Positions 1 through 8,971 of a stretch of DNA of 44,244 bases are shown piece after piece. A program made the position numbers and the translations under genes. The first letter of the stretch is position 1; every line of letters begins with the position of its first letter. Origin of the DNA: Pseudomonadales bacterium (GTDB lineage: Bacteria; Pseudomonadota; Gammaproteobacteria; Pseudomonadales; Ketobacteraceae); contig JAGUVW010000048.1 of assembly GCA_020062665.1 (NCBI GenBank), positions 1-44,244 on the forward strand. Reading direction: 5' to 3'. Below the pieces are notes generated by a model. That model did no database searches and was not told where the DNA came from. It saw only the letters and a program-made list of their open reading frames with translations.

Positions 1-352
1 CGATGGCCTGGGTCGCCACCGCCACACCTTTGGGCATCTGCACGATGGACAGCAGGCTGTCGACGCCGTTGAGGGTCTGGCTCAGCACCGGCACGGCGAT
101 GACCGGCAGGTGGGTCAGCGCGGCGGTCATGCCCGGCAGATGGGCAGCCCCGCCGGCGCCGGCGATGATGATGCGGATGCCCCGTGCCTCGGCCTGGTGG
201 GCAAACTGGTACAGGCGCTGGGGTGTGCGATGGGCCGACACCACCTTCGCCTCCCAGGGCACCTGCAGCGCATCCAGGGGTTCGCAGGCCATTTTCAGAG
301 TGGGCCAGTCGGAACGGGAACCCATGATGATGCTGACGATCGGTTGAGCCAT
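1..352 (-). CDS. purE: N5-carboxyaminoimidazole ribonucleotide mutase, 5' part
   Basis: PurE moves the carboxyl group of N5-CAIR to give CAIR in de novo purine synthesis in the cytoplasm. The 117 visible residues start [16 protein letters not shown], carrying the family's N-terminal MGSxSDW substrate-binding motif, followed by VVSAHRTP (the SAHRTP loop with the catalytic His) and a Gly/Ala-rich [12 protein letters not shown] segment, all in the expected order. The family is about 160 residues, so roughly a quarter is missing beyond the left edge. The ATG at 350-352 is preceded by GAGGAAG at a good distance. It lies 40 bp downstream of the permease gene on the same strand; a purK gene would usually follow, outside the window. 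Confidence 0.97.
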   Translation of the reverse strand, partial: MAQPIVSIIMGSRSDWPTLKMACEPLDALQVPWEAKVVSAHRTPQRLYQFAHQAEARGIRIIIAGAGGAAHLPGMTAALTHLPVIAVPVLSQTLNGVDSLLSIVQMPKGVAVATQAI

Positions 353-392
353 GTGGTGTCTTCCTCGCAAAAGATGCAAGTGTAAAACGGAA

Positions 393-1325
393 TCACGCCG
401 TTAGCAGCTGCGACAACACACCGAACACCGGAATACCCACCAATACATTGAACGGAAAGGTGATGGCCAGGGAGGCGGTGATGGCCAGACCGTGGTTGGC
501 GTCGGGCAGGGCCACCCGCATGGCCGCCGGCACCGCGATGTACGAGGCGCTGGCCCCCATCACCGCCATCAGCACCACGCCGCCGCTGCTCAGGCCCAGC
601 GCCTGTCCCAGCAGCAGACCCAGACCACCGCCCAGCAGCGGCATGGCTACGCCAAAGGCGGACAGGAACGGCCCCGTGGTTTTCAGGTCGCCGAAGCGGC
701 TCGCCGCCACCAGGCCCATTTCCAGCAGGAACAGCGCCAGCACGCCCTTGAACAGATCCTTGAACAGGGGATCGAGGGACGCCGTGCGTTCACCCGCCAG
801 CGCGCCGATCACCATGGCCCCCGCCATCAGGAACAGGCCCTGGCTGCGGGCGATTTCCGGCAGCACTGCGCCCAGTTTCCATTCGCCGGCACCCTTGCGC
901 GCCAGGGCGATGCCCACCACGATGGCCGGCATTTCCAGCAGCGCCACGAACAGGGGGAAGTAGGCCTCGTAGGCGATGTCGCGGGCTTCGAGAAAGGCCA
1001 CCGCGACGGCATAGGTACCCACGCTCACCGAACCATAGTGGGCGGCGATGGAGGCGGCGTCGATCCGCTTGAGGCCGCCCACCCAGTGCAGCAGGGGAAA
1101 CGCCAGCAGCGGCAGCACCAGGCCGAACACCACCACTGCCAGCGCCTGCCCCAGCAGCGCCCAGGAACCGAACTGCGCCAGCGCCACGCCTCCCTTCAGG
1201 CCGATGGCCAGCATCAGGAACATCGTCAGTGTCTGATGCAGCCCCTGGGGAAAGCGCACCTCGGTGCGCAGCAGCCGGGCACACACGCCCAGCAGGAAGA
1301 ACGCCACCACCACGTCCAGCTGCAT
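393..1325 (-). CDS. SbtA-type sodium-dependent bicarbonate permease (DUF897 family)
   Basis: A 310-residue inner-membrane protein with about ten hydrophobic segments, matching the SbtA/DUF897 family. Cyanobacterial SbtA imports bicarbonate with Na+, and the proteobacterial members are thought to do the same but are less well tested. Family-like segments include [10 protein letters not shown] near residue 43, [18 protein letters not shown] near residue 95, [15 protein letters not shown] near 130 and [15 protein letters not shown] near 255. These give the duplicated inverted-repeat look of the fold. It is shorter than cyanobacterial SbtA, as is usual in proteobacteria. The start lies only 1 bp after the stop of the small upstream ORF, so the two are probably translationally coupled. 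The divergent LysR gene is the likely regulator. Confidence 0.85.
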   Translation of the reverse strand: MQLDVVVAFFLLGVCARLLRTEVRFPQGLHQTLTMFLMLAIGLKGGVALAQFGSWALLGQALAVVVFGLVLPLLAFPLLHWVGGLKRIDAASIAAHYGSVSVGTYAVAVAFLEARDIAYEAYFPLFVALLEMPAIVVGIALARKGAGEWKLGAVLPEIARSQGLFLMAGAMVIGALAGERTASLDPLFKDLFKGVLALFLLEMGLVAASRFGDLKTTGPFLSAFGVAMPLLGGGLGLLLGQALGLSSGGVVLMAVMGASASYIAVPAAMRVALPDANHGLAITASLAITFPFNVLVGIPVFGVLSQLLTA

Positions 1326-1326
1326 A

Positions 1327-1548
1327 TCAGTGTCCGTGTCTGGCGGCAGACTGGATGGAAGCGTTTGCCCGCACGGTTGCCGGTTGCAGGCGGGTCTGCA
1401 GGAGCGGGCTTGCCAGGGTCAGGATGCCAATGGTCGCGCCGACGGCCAGCAGATGCCAGCCGGCCGGATCCAGCGGTGCCAACGCCATGCCCAGCAGGGA
1501 CGCGCTGATGGCGGTGATGAGTCCGAACAGGATTTGCGGTGTCGTCAT
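1327..1548 (-). CDS. small membrane protein, first gene of the permease operon
   Basis: A 73-residue hypothetical protein with two hydrophobic segments (about residues 5-24 and 30-48) and a basic, polar tail ending SAARHGH. The start at 1548 is chosen over an upstream in-frame ATG at 1584 because GGGAG lies at SD distance before it. Its stop is 1 bp from the permease ATG, so it is very probably cotranscribed with it. In cyanobacteria SbtA is paired with the soluble PII-like SbtB; this product has no PII-like sequence and is membrane-bound, so it is not SbtB. I do not recognise a family, and its role is unknown. Confidence 0.6.
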   Translation of the reverse strand: MTTPQILFGLITAISASLLGMALAPLDPAGWHLLAVGATIGILTLASPLLQTRLQPATVRANASIQSAARHGH

Positions 1549-1597
1549 GATGATGCTCCCTTGGTCAGTGAACGGCGCCATCATGCCCCAGTGATTA

Positions 1598-1636
1598 AAT
1601 AGATAAAAATAGATAATATTGAAGAATTCAATAGAT
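1598..1636. promoter_or_regulatory. candidate LysR operator: three phased AATAGAT repeats
   Basis: AATAGAT occurs at 1598-1604, 1608-1614 and 1630-1636, in an AT-rich stretch between the divergent permease operon and the LysR gene. The starts are 10 and 22 bp apart, close to one and two helical turns, so the copies would face the same side of the DNA. LysR proteins commonly bind such divergent regions as tetramers. The third copy lies inside the longest possible LysR reading frame (TTG at 1619), which argues for a downstream ATG start. The binding function is inferred. Confidence 0.4.
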
Positions 1637-1657
1637 GATTATCGATGGATGGCCGCC

Positions 1658-2605
1658 ATGACGTCGCGCCTGCACGCCCATATCGGAACCCTGCGCCCGC
1701 TGGAAATCCTGCTGGCGGTGTACGACTGCGGCAGCATCACCGCCGCCTCCCAGCAGTTGCATCTCACCCAGCCCACCGTGTCCATGCAGCTGAAGAAGCT
1801 CGCCGATACTGTGGGCATGCCGCTCTATCACACCATGGGCCGCAAGCTGATCTTCACTGACGCAGGGCGCGCCCTGGTGGCTACTGCCCGCGAAGTGCTC
1901 GACAGCTTCGAGCGGCTGGACATGACGCTGGCGGATCTGCGCGGCTCCAAGGCTGGTACATTGCGGATCGCGGTGGTTACCACGTCGAAGTATTTCATCC
2001 CCCACCTGCTGGGCCCGTTCTGCAAGCGCTATCCCACCGTGGATATCCAGTTCAAGGTGGGCAACCGCCAGCAGATCATCGAGCGGGTGGAGCAGGGGCT
2101 GGATGATTTCTACGTGTTCAGTCATCCGCCGGAAGACATCGACATCGAGAAAATCGAGTTCCTGCCCAATCCGCTGGTGGCCATCGCCAGTGCGCGCCAT
2201 CCGCTGGGTAAACAGAAGAAAATTCCGCTGCGGGAATTTCTGCAGGCGGGTCTGCTGATGCGGGAGGAAGGTTCCGGCACCCGCTTTGCCATCGAAGATC
2301 ACCTGCGCCACAAGGGCGTGGAGCCCCGCGGCAAGCTCACCATCGAAAGCAATGAAGCGATCAAGCATGCGGTGATGGCGGGGCTGGGGGTGGGCATTCT
2401 GTCGGCCCACACCCTGGCGTTTGGCGGCAAGCAGGGGCTGATGGTGCTGGATGTGAATCAGCTGCCCATCGAGACGCACTGGTATTTTGTCTGGCTGCGT
2501 TCCCGGCGCCTGTCGCCGGTGGCGCGCACGTTTCTGGACTACGTCACACATGAGGGCCGTGAAGGGCTGCTGGCAGCGCTGCGCAAACACGGCTTTTCGG
2601 AATGA
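1658..2605 (+). CDS. LysR-family regulator, CbbR/CmpR-like
   Basis: A cytoplasmic DNA-binding regulator, about 315 residues from the ATG at 1658. The N-terminal winged helix-turn-helix is clear: LRPLEILLAVYDCGSIT, then AASQQLHLTQPTVSMQLKKL as the recognition part. An effector-binding domain follows (about residues 80-300), with LRIAVVTTSKYFIPHLL opening the first half and GVGILS near the end, as in CbbR/CmpR-like members. It is divergent from an SbtA-type bicarbonate permease operon and probably regulates it in response to inorganic carbon; that role comes from context. Alternative starts are ATG at 1649 and TTG at 1619. None has a strong ribosome site, so the start is uncertain. Confidence 0.85.
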   Translation: MTSRLHAHIGTLRPLEILLAVYDCGSITAASQQLHLTQPTVSMQLKKLADTVGMPLYHTMGRKLIFTDAGRALVATAREVLDSFERLDMTLADLRGSKAGTLRIAVVTTSKYFIPHLLGPFCKRYPTVDIQFKVGNRQQIIERVEQGLDDFYVFSHPPEDIDIEKIEFLPNPLVAIASARHPLGKQKKIPLREFLQAGLLMREEGSGTRFAIEDHLRHKGVEPRGKLTIESNEAIKHAVMAGLGVGILSAHTLAFGGKQGLMVLDVNQLPIETHWYFVWLRSRRLSPVARTFLDYVTHEGREGLLAALRKHGFSE

Positions 2606-2687
2606 ACGCGGCGCCGGTTTGCCTGGCTGCCAGCGTGGGAGGATTGTGGCATAGTGATATCGAACAATGTGCAGCAATGGATTCCGC

Positions 2688-3005
2688 ATGGACATCGCAT
2701 CGATTTTCACCCTGATTTTTATCGGCCTTTCATCCTGGTGGGCGGCGCGCCACGTGGACGCCTGGGAACGGGATCGCTGGTTGGTGTCGCTGGGCTACAC
2801 GGTGGTGTCGGTGGCAGTGCTGGTGCTGCTGGGGTTGATCAACAAGCGGCTCTATCTGTTCGTGTTCGTGCTGTATTTCATTCTGCTGTTCAATCTGGAG
2901 CGCTGCATCAAATCCCGCTTCGGCCACATCTGGTTTTCCATCTTTGTCGGCATCAGCGGGATTTTTCCCATCGCGATTTATCAGCTGTTTCTGCAGGATC
3001 TGTGA
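2688..3005 (+). CDS. small integral membrane protein, unknown function
   Basis: A 105-residue protein starting MDIASIFTLIFIGLSSWW, with about four hydrophobic segments (residues 3-20, 35-55, 60-77 and 85-102) and short charged loops. The ATG at 2688 opens directly on the first membrane segment. An upstream in-frame ATG at 2667 would add a seven-residue polar leader, and neither start has a clear ribosome site. It lies 82 bp after the LysR gene and converges with the kinase gene, whose stop is 10 bp away. I do not recognise a named family, and nothing in the sequence points to a biochemical role. Confidence 0.6.
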   Translation: MDIASIFTLIFIGLSSWWAARHVDAWERDRWLVSLGYTVVSVAVLVLLGLINKRLYLFVFVLYFILLFNLERCIKSRFGHIWFSIFVGISGIFPIAIYQLFLQDL

Positions 3006-3015
3006 AACGGCGCCG

Positions 3016-5646
3016 TCACTCCAGCTGAATCCGTTCCAGATCCAGTGCGCGGAAATGTCCGTTCTCATCGAGCACCGTGCCCCACACCTGGTGGCTGGCC
3101 TGGTGATCGGATTCGTGAAAGCCCAGCGGCTTGCCGATACCCAAGTCGAGATCGCGCAGGCTTTCCAGCGTTGCAATCAGTGATTCGGTGGTGAAGTGGC
3201 GGCCGGCCTTTTCCAGGGTGTGGCAGAACAGTTGCGCCACCACGAAGCCTTCCAGCGAGACAAAATCCAGCGGTTCGTTGGGAAAATGCTTCGCCATCGC
3301 GTTGCGGTATCTCAGCACACCGGTGGCATGGGCATCATAGAGCGGCACCACCTGCGACACGATCACGCCAGCGCCTTTCCGGTCGTCAGTGCTTTTGAGT
3401 TCCTCTGCCAGCGCCGCCGCGCCGACGAACGACACGTTGGCGAACTGCCCGCTGTAGCCGTTCACCCGCATCAGATTGATGAAGCGCGCACTGGCCAGAT
3501 AGGTGCCGATGATGATCACGCCTTCCAGCTCGGGAATGTGCGGGCGCAGCGTGGCGATGGCGTCCACCACCTGTGCAGTGTTGCGCTGATAGCTGGCACT
3601 GATCAGCGCACCGGGTGACACGCCATACTGCGCGATGGCGTTGGCCACGCCCGACAGTCCGTCGCGGCCATAGCTGTCGTTCTGGTAAAACACGGCAATC
3701 CGGTTGGGATTCATGCCGGCGACTTTCACAAAGTAATGCACCAGCGCGGCGGTTTCCTCGGCATAGCTGGCGCGGTAGTTGAAGACGGTGTTGTCGGGCG
3801 GATCGTTGCGCAGCAGGCGGGCACCGGAAAACGTGCCAAACAGCAGCATGTCGTGGTCGAGCACCGTGGGCAGGATGGCTTTGGTGGTGGGCGTGCCCAC
3901 ATTGCCGATCAGCGCGAAGGCGCCGTGCTCGGCATCCAGAAACTGGTTGAGATTCTGCAGGGTGGCGCTGGGTTCATAGCCGTCGTCCAGTGCGTGCAGT
4001 TCGATGGTGCGGCCATGGATGCCGCCCCGCGCATTCACCTCGTTGAAGTAGGCCTGCATGCCCATCTGCATGGCGCGGCCCAGTTCCCGCGCGCTGCCAC
4101 TGAAGGCCGCGCTCATGCCCAGCCGGATGCGGTCGGCGCTGATGCCGCGCTGCGGTGTGATCTGGCCGCTCATCAGCATCAGGTGATCCTCGATCGCGTA
4201 ACGCCAGTGGGGAACTGCGTAAACGATGGCCGTGGCCAGCATCACCACAGCGATCGCAGTGGTGATACAGCGCGAATGCCGGCGGCGCAGCGGCGTGGCG
4301 GGCAGGCTGCCGGTGACGGGTGATATCGGTGCTGGCGTGGATGGAATCGCAGGCGTCGCTGCCGGTAAAGATGCCGCCGGTGAAGATGCAATGGCCGGGG
4401 ACGACGGCGCTGGCGCGGATGGCGCGACCGGCGCAGACGCCCGCACAAACTGCGCCACGGAAATCGGCTGCGCGCCATTGAAGCCCGGCAGCGATGCCGG
4501 TTGTGGCGTCACTACCCGCGTACGTTCATCGCTGGATTCGATCGCGCCGATCGCGCCACATTTTTCGAACAGGTTCTGAAAGCGCCGGGCGTCCGTCAGG
4601 CTGAGATTCTTGCGGATCACGATGCGCTTGCCACTGCACAGCGCTGCGGTGTGCGCGTCACTCAAACGCAGAGAGGATTGCAGTTTGCGCGCTGCCTGTT
4701 GCTGATCGGTGTTGGCCGCCCACTGGCCGCTGAAGACGAACTGGTAAGCATTGTCGGGCAGCGCTGGCGCGGCAACCGCGTTGGCCGCTGGCGCACGGTA
4801 AACCAGCGCGGCAAAGGCCTCCCACAGATCCTGCACTGTGGCAAACCGCTGCTCGGGGTCGATTGCCATGGCCTTGCTGATGATCGGCTGCAGCACTGCG
4901 CAGGCCGGATCGCGCAGCGCATATTGCGTCAGCGGCGGCGGTGGCTCCTTCAACTGTCGGTTCATGATGATTTCGCGACTGGCACCGCGATAGGGCGCCT
5001 CACCGGTGATCATGAAATGCAGGATGGCGCCGATGCCGTACACGTCGGCCAGATGATTGATATGGATGCCGCGAATCTGCTCCGGCGCCAGATAACCCGG
5101 CGTACCCATGATGGTGCCGAGCTGGGTGTGTTTCAGATGTTCTTCATGCATCGGCTTGCTGATGCCGAAATCCACCACTTTCACTGCGCTGTTGCCGCCG
5201 GACAGATTGGCAACCATGACGTTGCCCGGCTTCAGATCCCGGTGCACCACGTTGTGCTGGTGAGCGGCCCGGATCGCGCCACACAGCGACTCCATCACCC
5301 AGGCGATGTTGGCCAGGGTGAGGCCCTTCTGCGCCGTCACGATGTCCGCCAGCGCCGCGCCTTCCAGATATTCCATCACCATGAACACCAGGCCATCGGC
5401 AGTGGAACCGAAATCCAGCACGCTGACGATGTTGGGATGATTGAGCTGGCTGCACACTCGCGCCTCGCGCAGGAACAGCTGGATGAAATCGTCGTCGCGA
5501 AAATCCGGCAGCAGCATTTTCACCGCCGCGCGCCGCCCCAGGCTCACCTGCTGTGCCAGATAGACGCGACTCATGCCGCCGTCGGCGATGAGTTGTTCGA
5601 TGCGGTAGGAATCTTTCAGGATCTGGCCGATCAGAGGGTCGGTCAT
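3016..5646 (-). CDS. transmembrane Ser/Thr protein kinase with periplasmic ligand-binding domain
   Basis: An 876-residue protein in four parts. Residues 14-285 are a Hanks-type kinase with all key elements: Gly-rich DGGMSRVY, AVK (K43), HRDLKPGN (catalytic D137), DFG (D159) and APE (187-189). Residues 300-370 form a small domain opening YQFVFSGQ. Residues 400-455 are an Ala/Pro/Ser linker ending in TPLRRRHSR, followed by one membrane helix at about 461-480. Residues 505-865 resemble the branched-chain amino acid ABC binding-protein fold (IRLGMSAAFSGSARELG, MQAYFNEVNARGGIHGRTIEL, GNVGTPTT). The order predicts a cytoplasmic kinase and periplasmic sensor on one chain. Many bacterial kinases instead carry PASTA or CHASE2 sensors. 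The ligand and target are unknown. It is divergent from an outer-membrane protein gene. Confidence 0.92.
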   Translation of the reverse strand: MTDPLIGQILKDSYRIEQLIADGGMSRVYLAQQVSLGRRAAVKMLLPDFRDDDFIQLFLREARVCSQLNHPNIVSVLDFGSTADGLVFMVMEYLEGAALADIVTAQKGLTLANIAWVMESLCGAIRAAHQHNVVHRDLKPGNVMVANLSGGNSAVKVVDFGISKPMHEEHLKHTQLGTIMGTPGYLAPEQIRGIHINHLADVYGIGAILHFMITGEAPYRGASREIIMNRQLKEPPPPLTQYALRDPACAVLQPIISKAMAIDPEQRFATVQDLWEAFAALVYRAPAANAVAAPALPDNAYQFVFSGQWAANTDQQQAARKLQSSLRLSDAHTAALCSGKRIVIRKNLSLTDARRFQNLFEKCGAIGAIESSDERTRVVTPQPASLPGFNGAQPISVAQFVRASAPVAPSAPAPSSPAIASSPAASLPAATPAIPSTPAPISPVTGSLPATPLRRRHSRCITTAIAVVMLATAIVYAVPHWRYAIEDHLMLMSGQITPQRGISADRIRLGMSAAFSGSARELGRAMQMGMQAYFNEVNARGGIHGRTIELHALDDGYEPSATLQNLNQFLDAEHGAFALIGNVGTPTTKAILPTVLDHDMLLFGTFSGARLLRNDPPDNTVFNYRASYAEETAALVHYFVKVAGMNPNRIAVFYQNDSYGRDGLSGVANAIAQYGVSPGALISASYQRNTAQVVDAIATLRPHIPELEGVIIIGTYLASARFINLMRVNGYSGQFANVSFVGAAALAEELKSTDDRKGAGVIVSQVVPLYDAHATGVLRYRNAMAKHFPNEPLDFVSLEGFVVAQLFCHTLEKAGRHFTTESLIATLESLRDLDLGIGKPLGFHESDHQASHQVWGTVLDENGHFRALDLERIQLE

Positions 5647-5685
5647 GGTGGGCCCGGCTGGCTAGGTACTTCGGTGATTTCATGG

Positions 5686-5691
5686 AGTATA
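5686..5691 (-). promoter_or_regulatory. candidate -10 element for the kinase gene
   Basis: Read on the minus strand, 5691-5686 is TATACT, a good sigma-70 -10 hexamer about 40 bp before the kinase ATG in the divergent gap. The -35 region at 17 bp spacing (ACGGCA) is poor, so an activator may be needed or the call may be chance. Confidence 0.3.
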
Positions 5692-5774
5692 GACGCTGTC
5701 TGCACGCCTGCCGTGGCGGAATTTGCGAACCTGGTATCCCTTGGCCGGTTGCGGCTGGGCTAGACTTGATATTG

Positions 5775-7508
5775 ATGACCTTTTCAATCAGTCGATGGAC
5801 AGTGACCTGTCTGGCGCTCGCCGTGATGGCGACAGTCAGTCCATCGTATGCCTCAAGCCAGAACGATCCGGCTGCTTCCGTTGCTCCCCCAGGCGATGCG
5901 CAATGTACCACCCTGTTCACGCCCGATGATCCGCGCCTGTTCGATTTCGTGGAAACCCGCCGCGAGGTGAGTTTTCGGGAATATGAAGGCCTGCCGATCC
6001 GCCGCATCGATTACATCACGCTGCCAGTGTTCAATGAAAAGGATCCCGAGGAAGACAACTGGCTGTATCGCGGCGCCAACTGGATTCACGTGCTGACCAA
6101 AAAAAGTCCCCTCAAACGCCAGGTGTTGCTGCGGGAAGGGCAGACGCTGGAGCGCGAGCGCCTGCGCGAGAGTGAACGCATCCTGCGCGACGCCAACTAT
6201 CTCTATGACGCGATGATTCTGCCTGCCACCGTGTGCGATGACGGCATCGACCTGCTGGTGGTGGTGCGCGATGTGTGGACGCTGCAGTTCACGGGCTCCG
6301 TCAGTCGCAGCGGGGGCGATGACAAGCAGAAAATCGGTTTCGCCGAAAACAACATTCTGGGTACCGGTAACGCGATCTACATGTCCTACGATGCCAATGC
6401 GGAACGCAAGGGCGCGCTGGTCGGCTTTGAATCCAAGCATCTGCTGGATGGCCACACCGAGCTGCGACTGGAGCATGCCGAGAACGATGACGGTACCGCG
6501 CAGATGTTCCGGCTGGAACGGCCCTTCTACGCCATCGACACGCCCTGGGCCGCCGGGCTGGAGTACACCACGGACAACCGGCGGGAAAAGATCAAGACGG
6601 CCGACGTCACCATCAATGAATATGCTCATCACATCGATGATGGATCGGCTTATGTGGGTATGTTGATCCGCCAGCGCAAAGATCTGGCCCAGCGCTTGCG
6701 GCTGGGCGTGACCAGCCAGCGCGACAGTTATGGGGATCAGGAAGAAGAGTATGTTGGAGAAGCGCTGCCGGAAGATCGCACGCTGGCCTACCCCTGGCTC
6801 GAATTCGAGAGCGTCGAATACGATTACTGGACCACCACCAACCTTAATCAGCTGTTTCGTAACGAAGACGTGAACCTGGGTGTGAACTACAGTGCGCGGC
6901 TGGGGGTGACCAGCAGTGCGCTGGATTCCACCGAGCGTGGGGTGATCGGCAATTTCAGCTGGCAGAAGGCGTCCAGCTTCGGCACCCATCACGTGCTGCT
7001 CAACAAGGCCTTTGCCAACCTGTTCTATGACCAGGACGATAACCGGATGGAGCACTCCTACTGGGGTTTGGGCGCCACCTATGATCACTTCATCGATGAC
7101 CGCAATCGCTGGCACGTGGATCTGATGTATCAGGCCGGCTTCCATCTGGACCCGGAGGAAACCTTCAGCGCGGGCGGCACGGTGCTGCGGGGGTTCGAGA
7201 ACAACACCCAGCGTGGCGACCGTTTTGCCCGCGTCAATATGGAGCGGCGGCACTTCTACGCTATTCACCCATTCAACTTTTTCCGCGTCGGTTCTGCCGT
7301 GTTCTTCGAGGCCGGCAAGGTGTGGGACAGTGAAGGCCGCTTCGAGCAGCCCGACAGCGTGCTGTATGACATCGGCATCGGCCTGCGCATCAGCTCCTCC
7401 AAATCCCGCCCCGGCAACGTCATCCACGTCAACCTGGCGGTGCCCCTGAACGAGCGGGATGTCACCGACAAGTACCTGGTGTCGTTTTATACCGCCACGG
7501 CGTTCTGA
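5775..7508 (+). CDS. BamA/TamA-like outer-membrane beta-barrel protein with POTRA-type domain
   Basis: From the ATG at 5775 the product is 577 residues. The first 25 form a signal peptide (MTFSISRWTVTCLALAVMA, ending SYA). Residues 60-165 hold a POTRA-like unit: IRRIDYITLPVF, LLREGQTLERERLRESERILRD and DGIDLLVVVRDVWTL. The remainder is a beta-barrel of alternating aromatic strands with SAGGTVLRGFENNTQRGDR near residue 475, similar to the VRGF loop of Omp85 proteins, and a terminal Phe (TATAF) typical for BAM recognition. Members export proteins or lipids across, or insert them into, the outer membrane. With a single POTRA-like unit it is not BamA itself. A longer in-frame start at 5682 would spoil the signal peptide. 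The substrate is unknown. Confidence 0.85.
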   Translation: MTFSISRWTVTCLALAVMATVSPSYASSQNDPAASVAPPGDAQCTTLFTPDDPRLFDFVETRREVSFREYEGLPIRRIDYITLPVFNEKDPEEDNWLYRGANWIHVLTKKSPLKRQVLLREGQTLERERLRESERILRDANYLYDAMILPATVCDDGIDLLVVVRDVWTLQFTGSVSRSGGDDKQKIGFAENNILGTGNAIYMSYDANAERKGALVGFESKHLLDGHTELRLEHAENDDGTAQMFRLERPFYAIDTPWAAGLEYTTDNRREKIKTADVTINEYAHHIDDGSAYVGMLIRQRKDLAQRLRLGVTSQRDSYGDQEEEYVGEALPEDRTLAYPWLEFESVEYDYWTTTNLNQLFRNEDVNLGVNYSARLGVTSSALDSTERGVIGNFSWQKASSFGTHHVLLNKAFANLFYDQDDNRMEHSYWGLGATYDHFIDDRNRWHVDLMYQAGFHLDPEETFSAGGTVLRGFENNTQRGDRFARVNMERRHFYAIHPFNFFRVGSAVFFEAGKVWDSEGRFEQPDSVLYDIGIGLRISSSKSRPGNVIHVNLAVPLNERDVTDKYLVSFYTATAF

Positions 7509-7566
7509 GGCGGGCGCAGCCGAAATCGGCTAAGATGGCGCCTCCCCATCACACAGGACTACTTTC

Positions 7567-8895
7567 GTGGACATCGCGATCATCTTCGGATTGATCCTGC
7601 TCAATGGCGTGTTTGCCATGTCGGAAATCGCCATCGTTTCTTCCAAACGCATACGGCTGCAGCAGGCCGCTGACAACGGTGACCAGGGGGCCCGCAAGGC
7701 CCTGGCGCTGGCGGAAGACCCCTCCCGTTTCCTCTCCACCGTGCAGGTGGGCATTACCCTGATCGGCATCATGGCCGGTGCCTTCGGCGAGGCGTCGATC
7801 GTGCGGCGGCTGGAAGCGCTGTTGCTCGATTGGGGCCTGACTGCAACCTACGCCCACCCCCTGGCCTGGACGCTGATGGTAGTGATCATCACGTATTTTT
7901 CGCTGATTTTTGGCGAGCTGGTGCCCAAGCGGCTGGCGCTGATGAACCCCGAACTGATTGCCCGCGTCATGGCGCGGCCCATGGACATGCTGGCCACGGC
8001 GGCGCGGCCGCTGGTGTGGTTGCTCAGCGCCTCCACCGAACTGATCCTGCGCTTGCTGCGGGCCCGCCGGCAGCAGCAGGAGTCCATGATCGAGGAAGAA
8101 ATCCGCTCCCTGGTCAAGCAGGGTGCCGAGTCCGGCATCCTGGAACTGTCCGAACAGGACATGGTGAAAAACGTCCTGCGCCTAGATGACAAGCGGGTGG
8201 GCAACGTCATGACCCTGCGCGACGAGCTGTTCTACATCGACCTGGCCGACGGCGACAGCGTCAACCTGGCGAAGATCAACGCCGCACCCTATTTCTGGAT
8301 TCCGGTCTGCTCCGGCGGCCTGGGCAACATGGTGGGCATGCTGTCGGTGAAGGATGTGCTGGCGGCCCAGTCACTGGCGCCTGACACCACACTGGAAACC
8401 CTGGTCAAGCCGCCGCTGACCGTGCCGGTGGATGCCACCCTGCTGCAGCTGCTGGAAGAATTCAAAAAGTCCCCCCATCCGGTGGCCATCGTGCTGGACG
8501 ATCACCGTCAGGCCGCCGGCCTGGTGACCATGGCGGACGTGATGATGGCCATCGTGGGGGATTTTCCGGTGGCCGACGCATCCTATGAGCCCGACTTCAT
8601 CCAGCGTGAAGACGGTTCCTGGCTGGTGGATGGCCAGATCGACATTGCCTCGTTCAAGGATCAGTTCGCGATCCGCAAATTGCCCGAGGAAGACAGCGAC
8701 TGCTATCACACCCTGGGCGGCCTGCTGCTGACGCTGCTGGATCGGGTGCCCAAGGAAGGCGATTCCCTGGTGATCCGCGACCTGCGGCTGGAGGTGATGG
8801 ACATGGACGGTGCGCGGGTGGACAAGGTGCTGGTGCAAAAGGTCGATCCGTCGCGCTGGAGCACGCCCGAGGAGCAGTCGGCGTATCTGGATTGA
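7567..8895 (+). CDS. CNNM/CorC-type hemolysin-family membrane protein
   Basis: A 442-residue protein with the standard order. A DUF21 (CNNM) membrane domain covers about residues 1-190, including the small-residue motif NGVFAMSEIAIVSS at the start and YFSLIFGELVPKRLAL near 107-122. A CBS pair follows at about 205-335 and a CorC/HlyC transporter-associated domain at about 345-430 (GSWLVDGQIDIASF, CYHTLGGLLL). Relatives act in Mg2+/Co2+ homeostasis; 'hemolysin' is a historical label. The start is GTG at 7567, supported by AGGA about 10 bp before it and by the hydrophobic segment opening immediately. It stands alone, 58 bp after the outer-membrane protein gene. The ion transported is not evident. 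Confidence 0.9.
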   Translation: MDIAIIFGLILLNGVFAMSEIAIVSSKRIRLQQAADNGDQGARKALALAEDPSRFLSTVQVGITLIGIMAGAFGEASIVRRLEALLLDWGLTATYAHPLAWTLMVVIITYFSLIFGELVPKRLALMNPELIARVMARPMDMLATAARPLVWLLSASTELILRLLRARRQQQESMIEEEIRSLVKQGAESGILELSEQDMVKNVLRLDDKRVGNVMTLRDELFYIDLADGDSVNLAKINAAPYFWIPVCSGGLGNMVGMLSVKDVLAAQSLAPDTTLETLVKPPLTVPVDATLLQLLEEFKKSPHPVAIVLDDHRQAAGLVTMADVMMAIVGDFPVADASYEPDFIQREDGSWLVDGQIDIASFKDQFAIRKLPEEDSDCYHTLGGLLLTLLDRVPKEGDSLVIRDLRLEVMDMDGARVDKVLVQKVDPSRWSTPEEQSAYLD

Positions 8896-8971
8896 ATGTT
8901 TTTTACAGCGGCTTTTTTGCGAAGGCCCGGTCGACTGCGCCGGGCCGTTGTGCACAGAAGAAAAGTTGTGG

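Noticed and set aside
387-402. AACGG/CCGTT short inverted repeat at the permease stop codon
   Set aside because: Only a 5-bp stem with four T on the minus strand; too weak to call a terminator, though it may act weakly before purE.
8924-8946. GGCCCGG/CCGGGCC hairpin after the CorC-type gene
   Set aside because: A 7-bp stem with a 9-nt loop but no T-run after it on either strand, so not called a terminator; it may be chance in GC-rich DNA.
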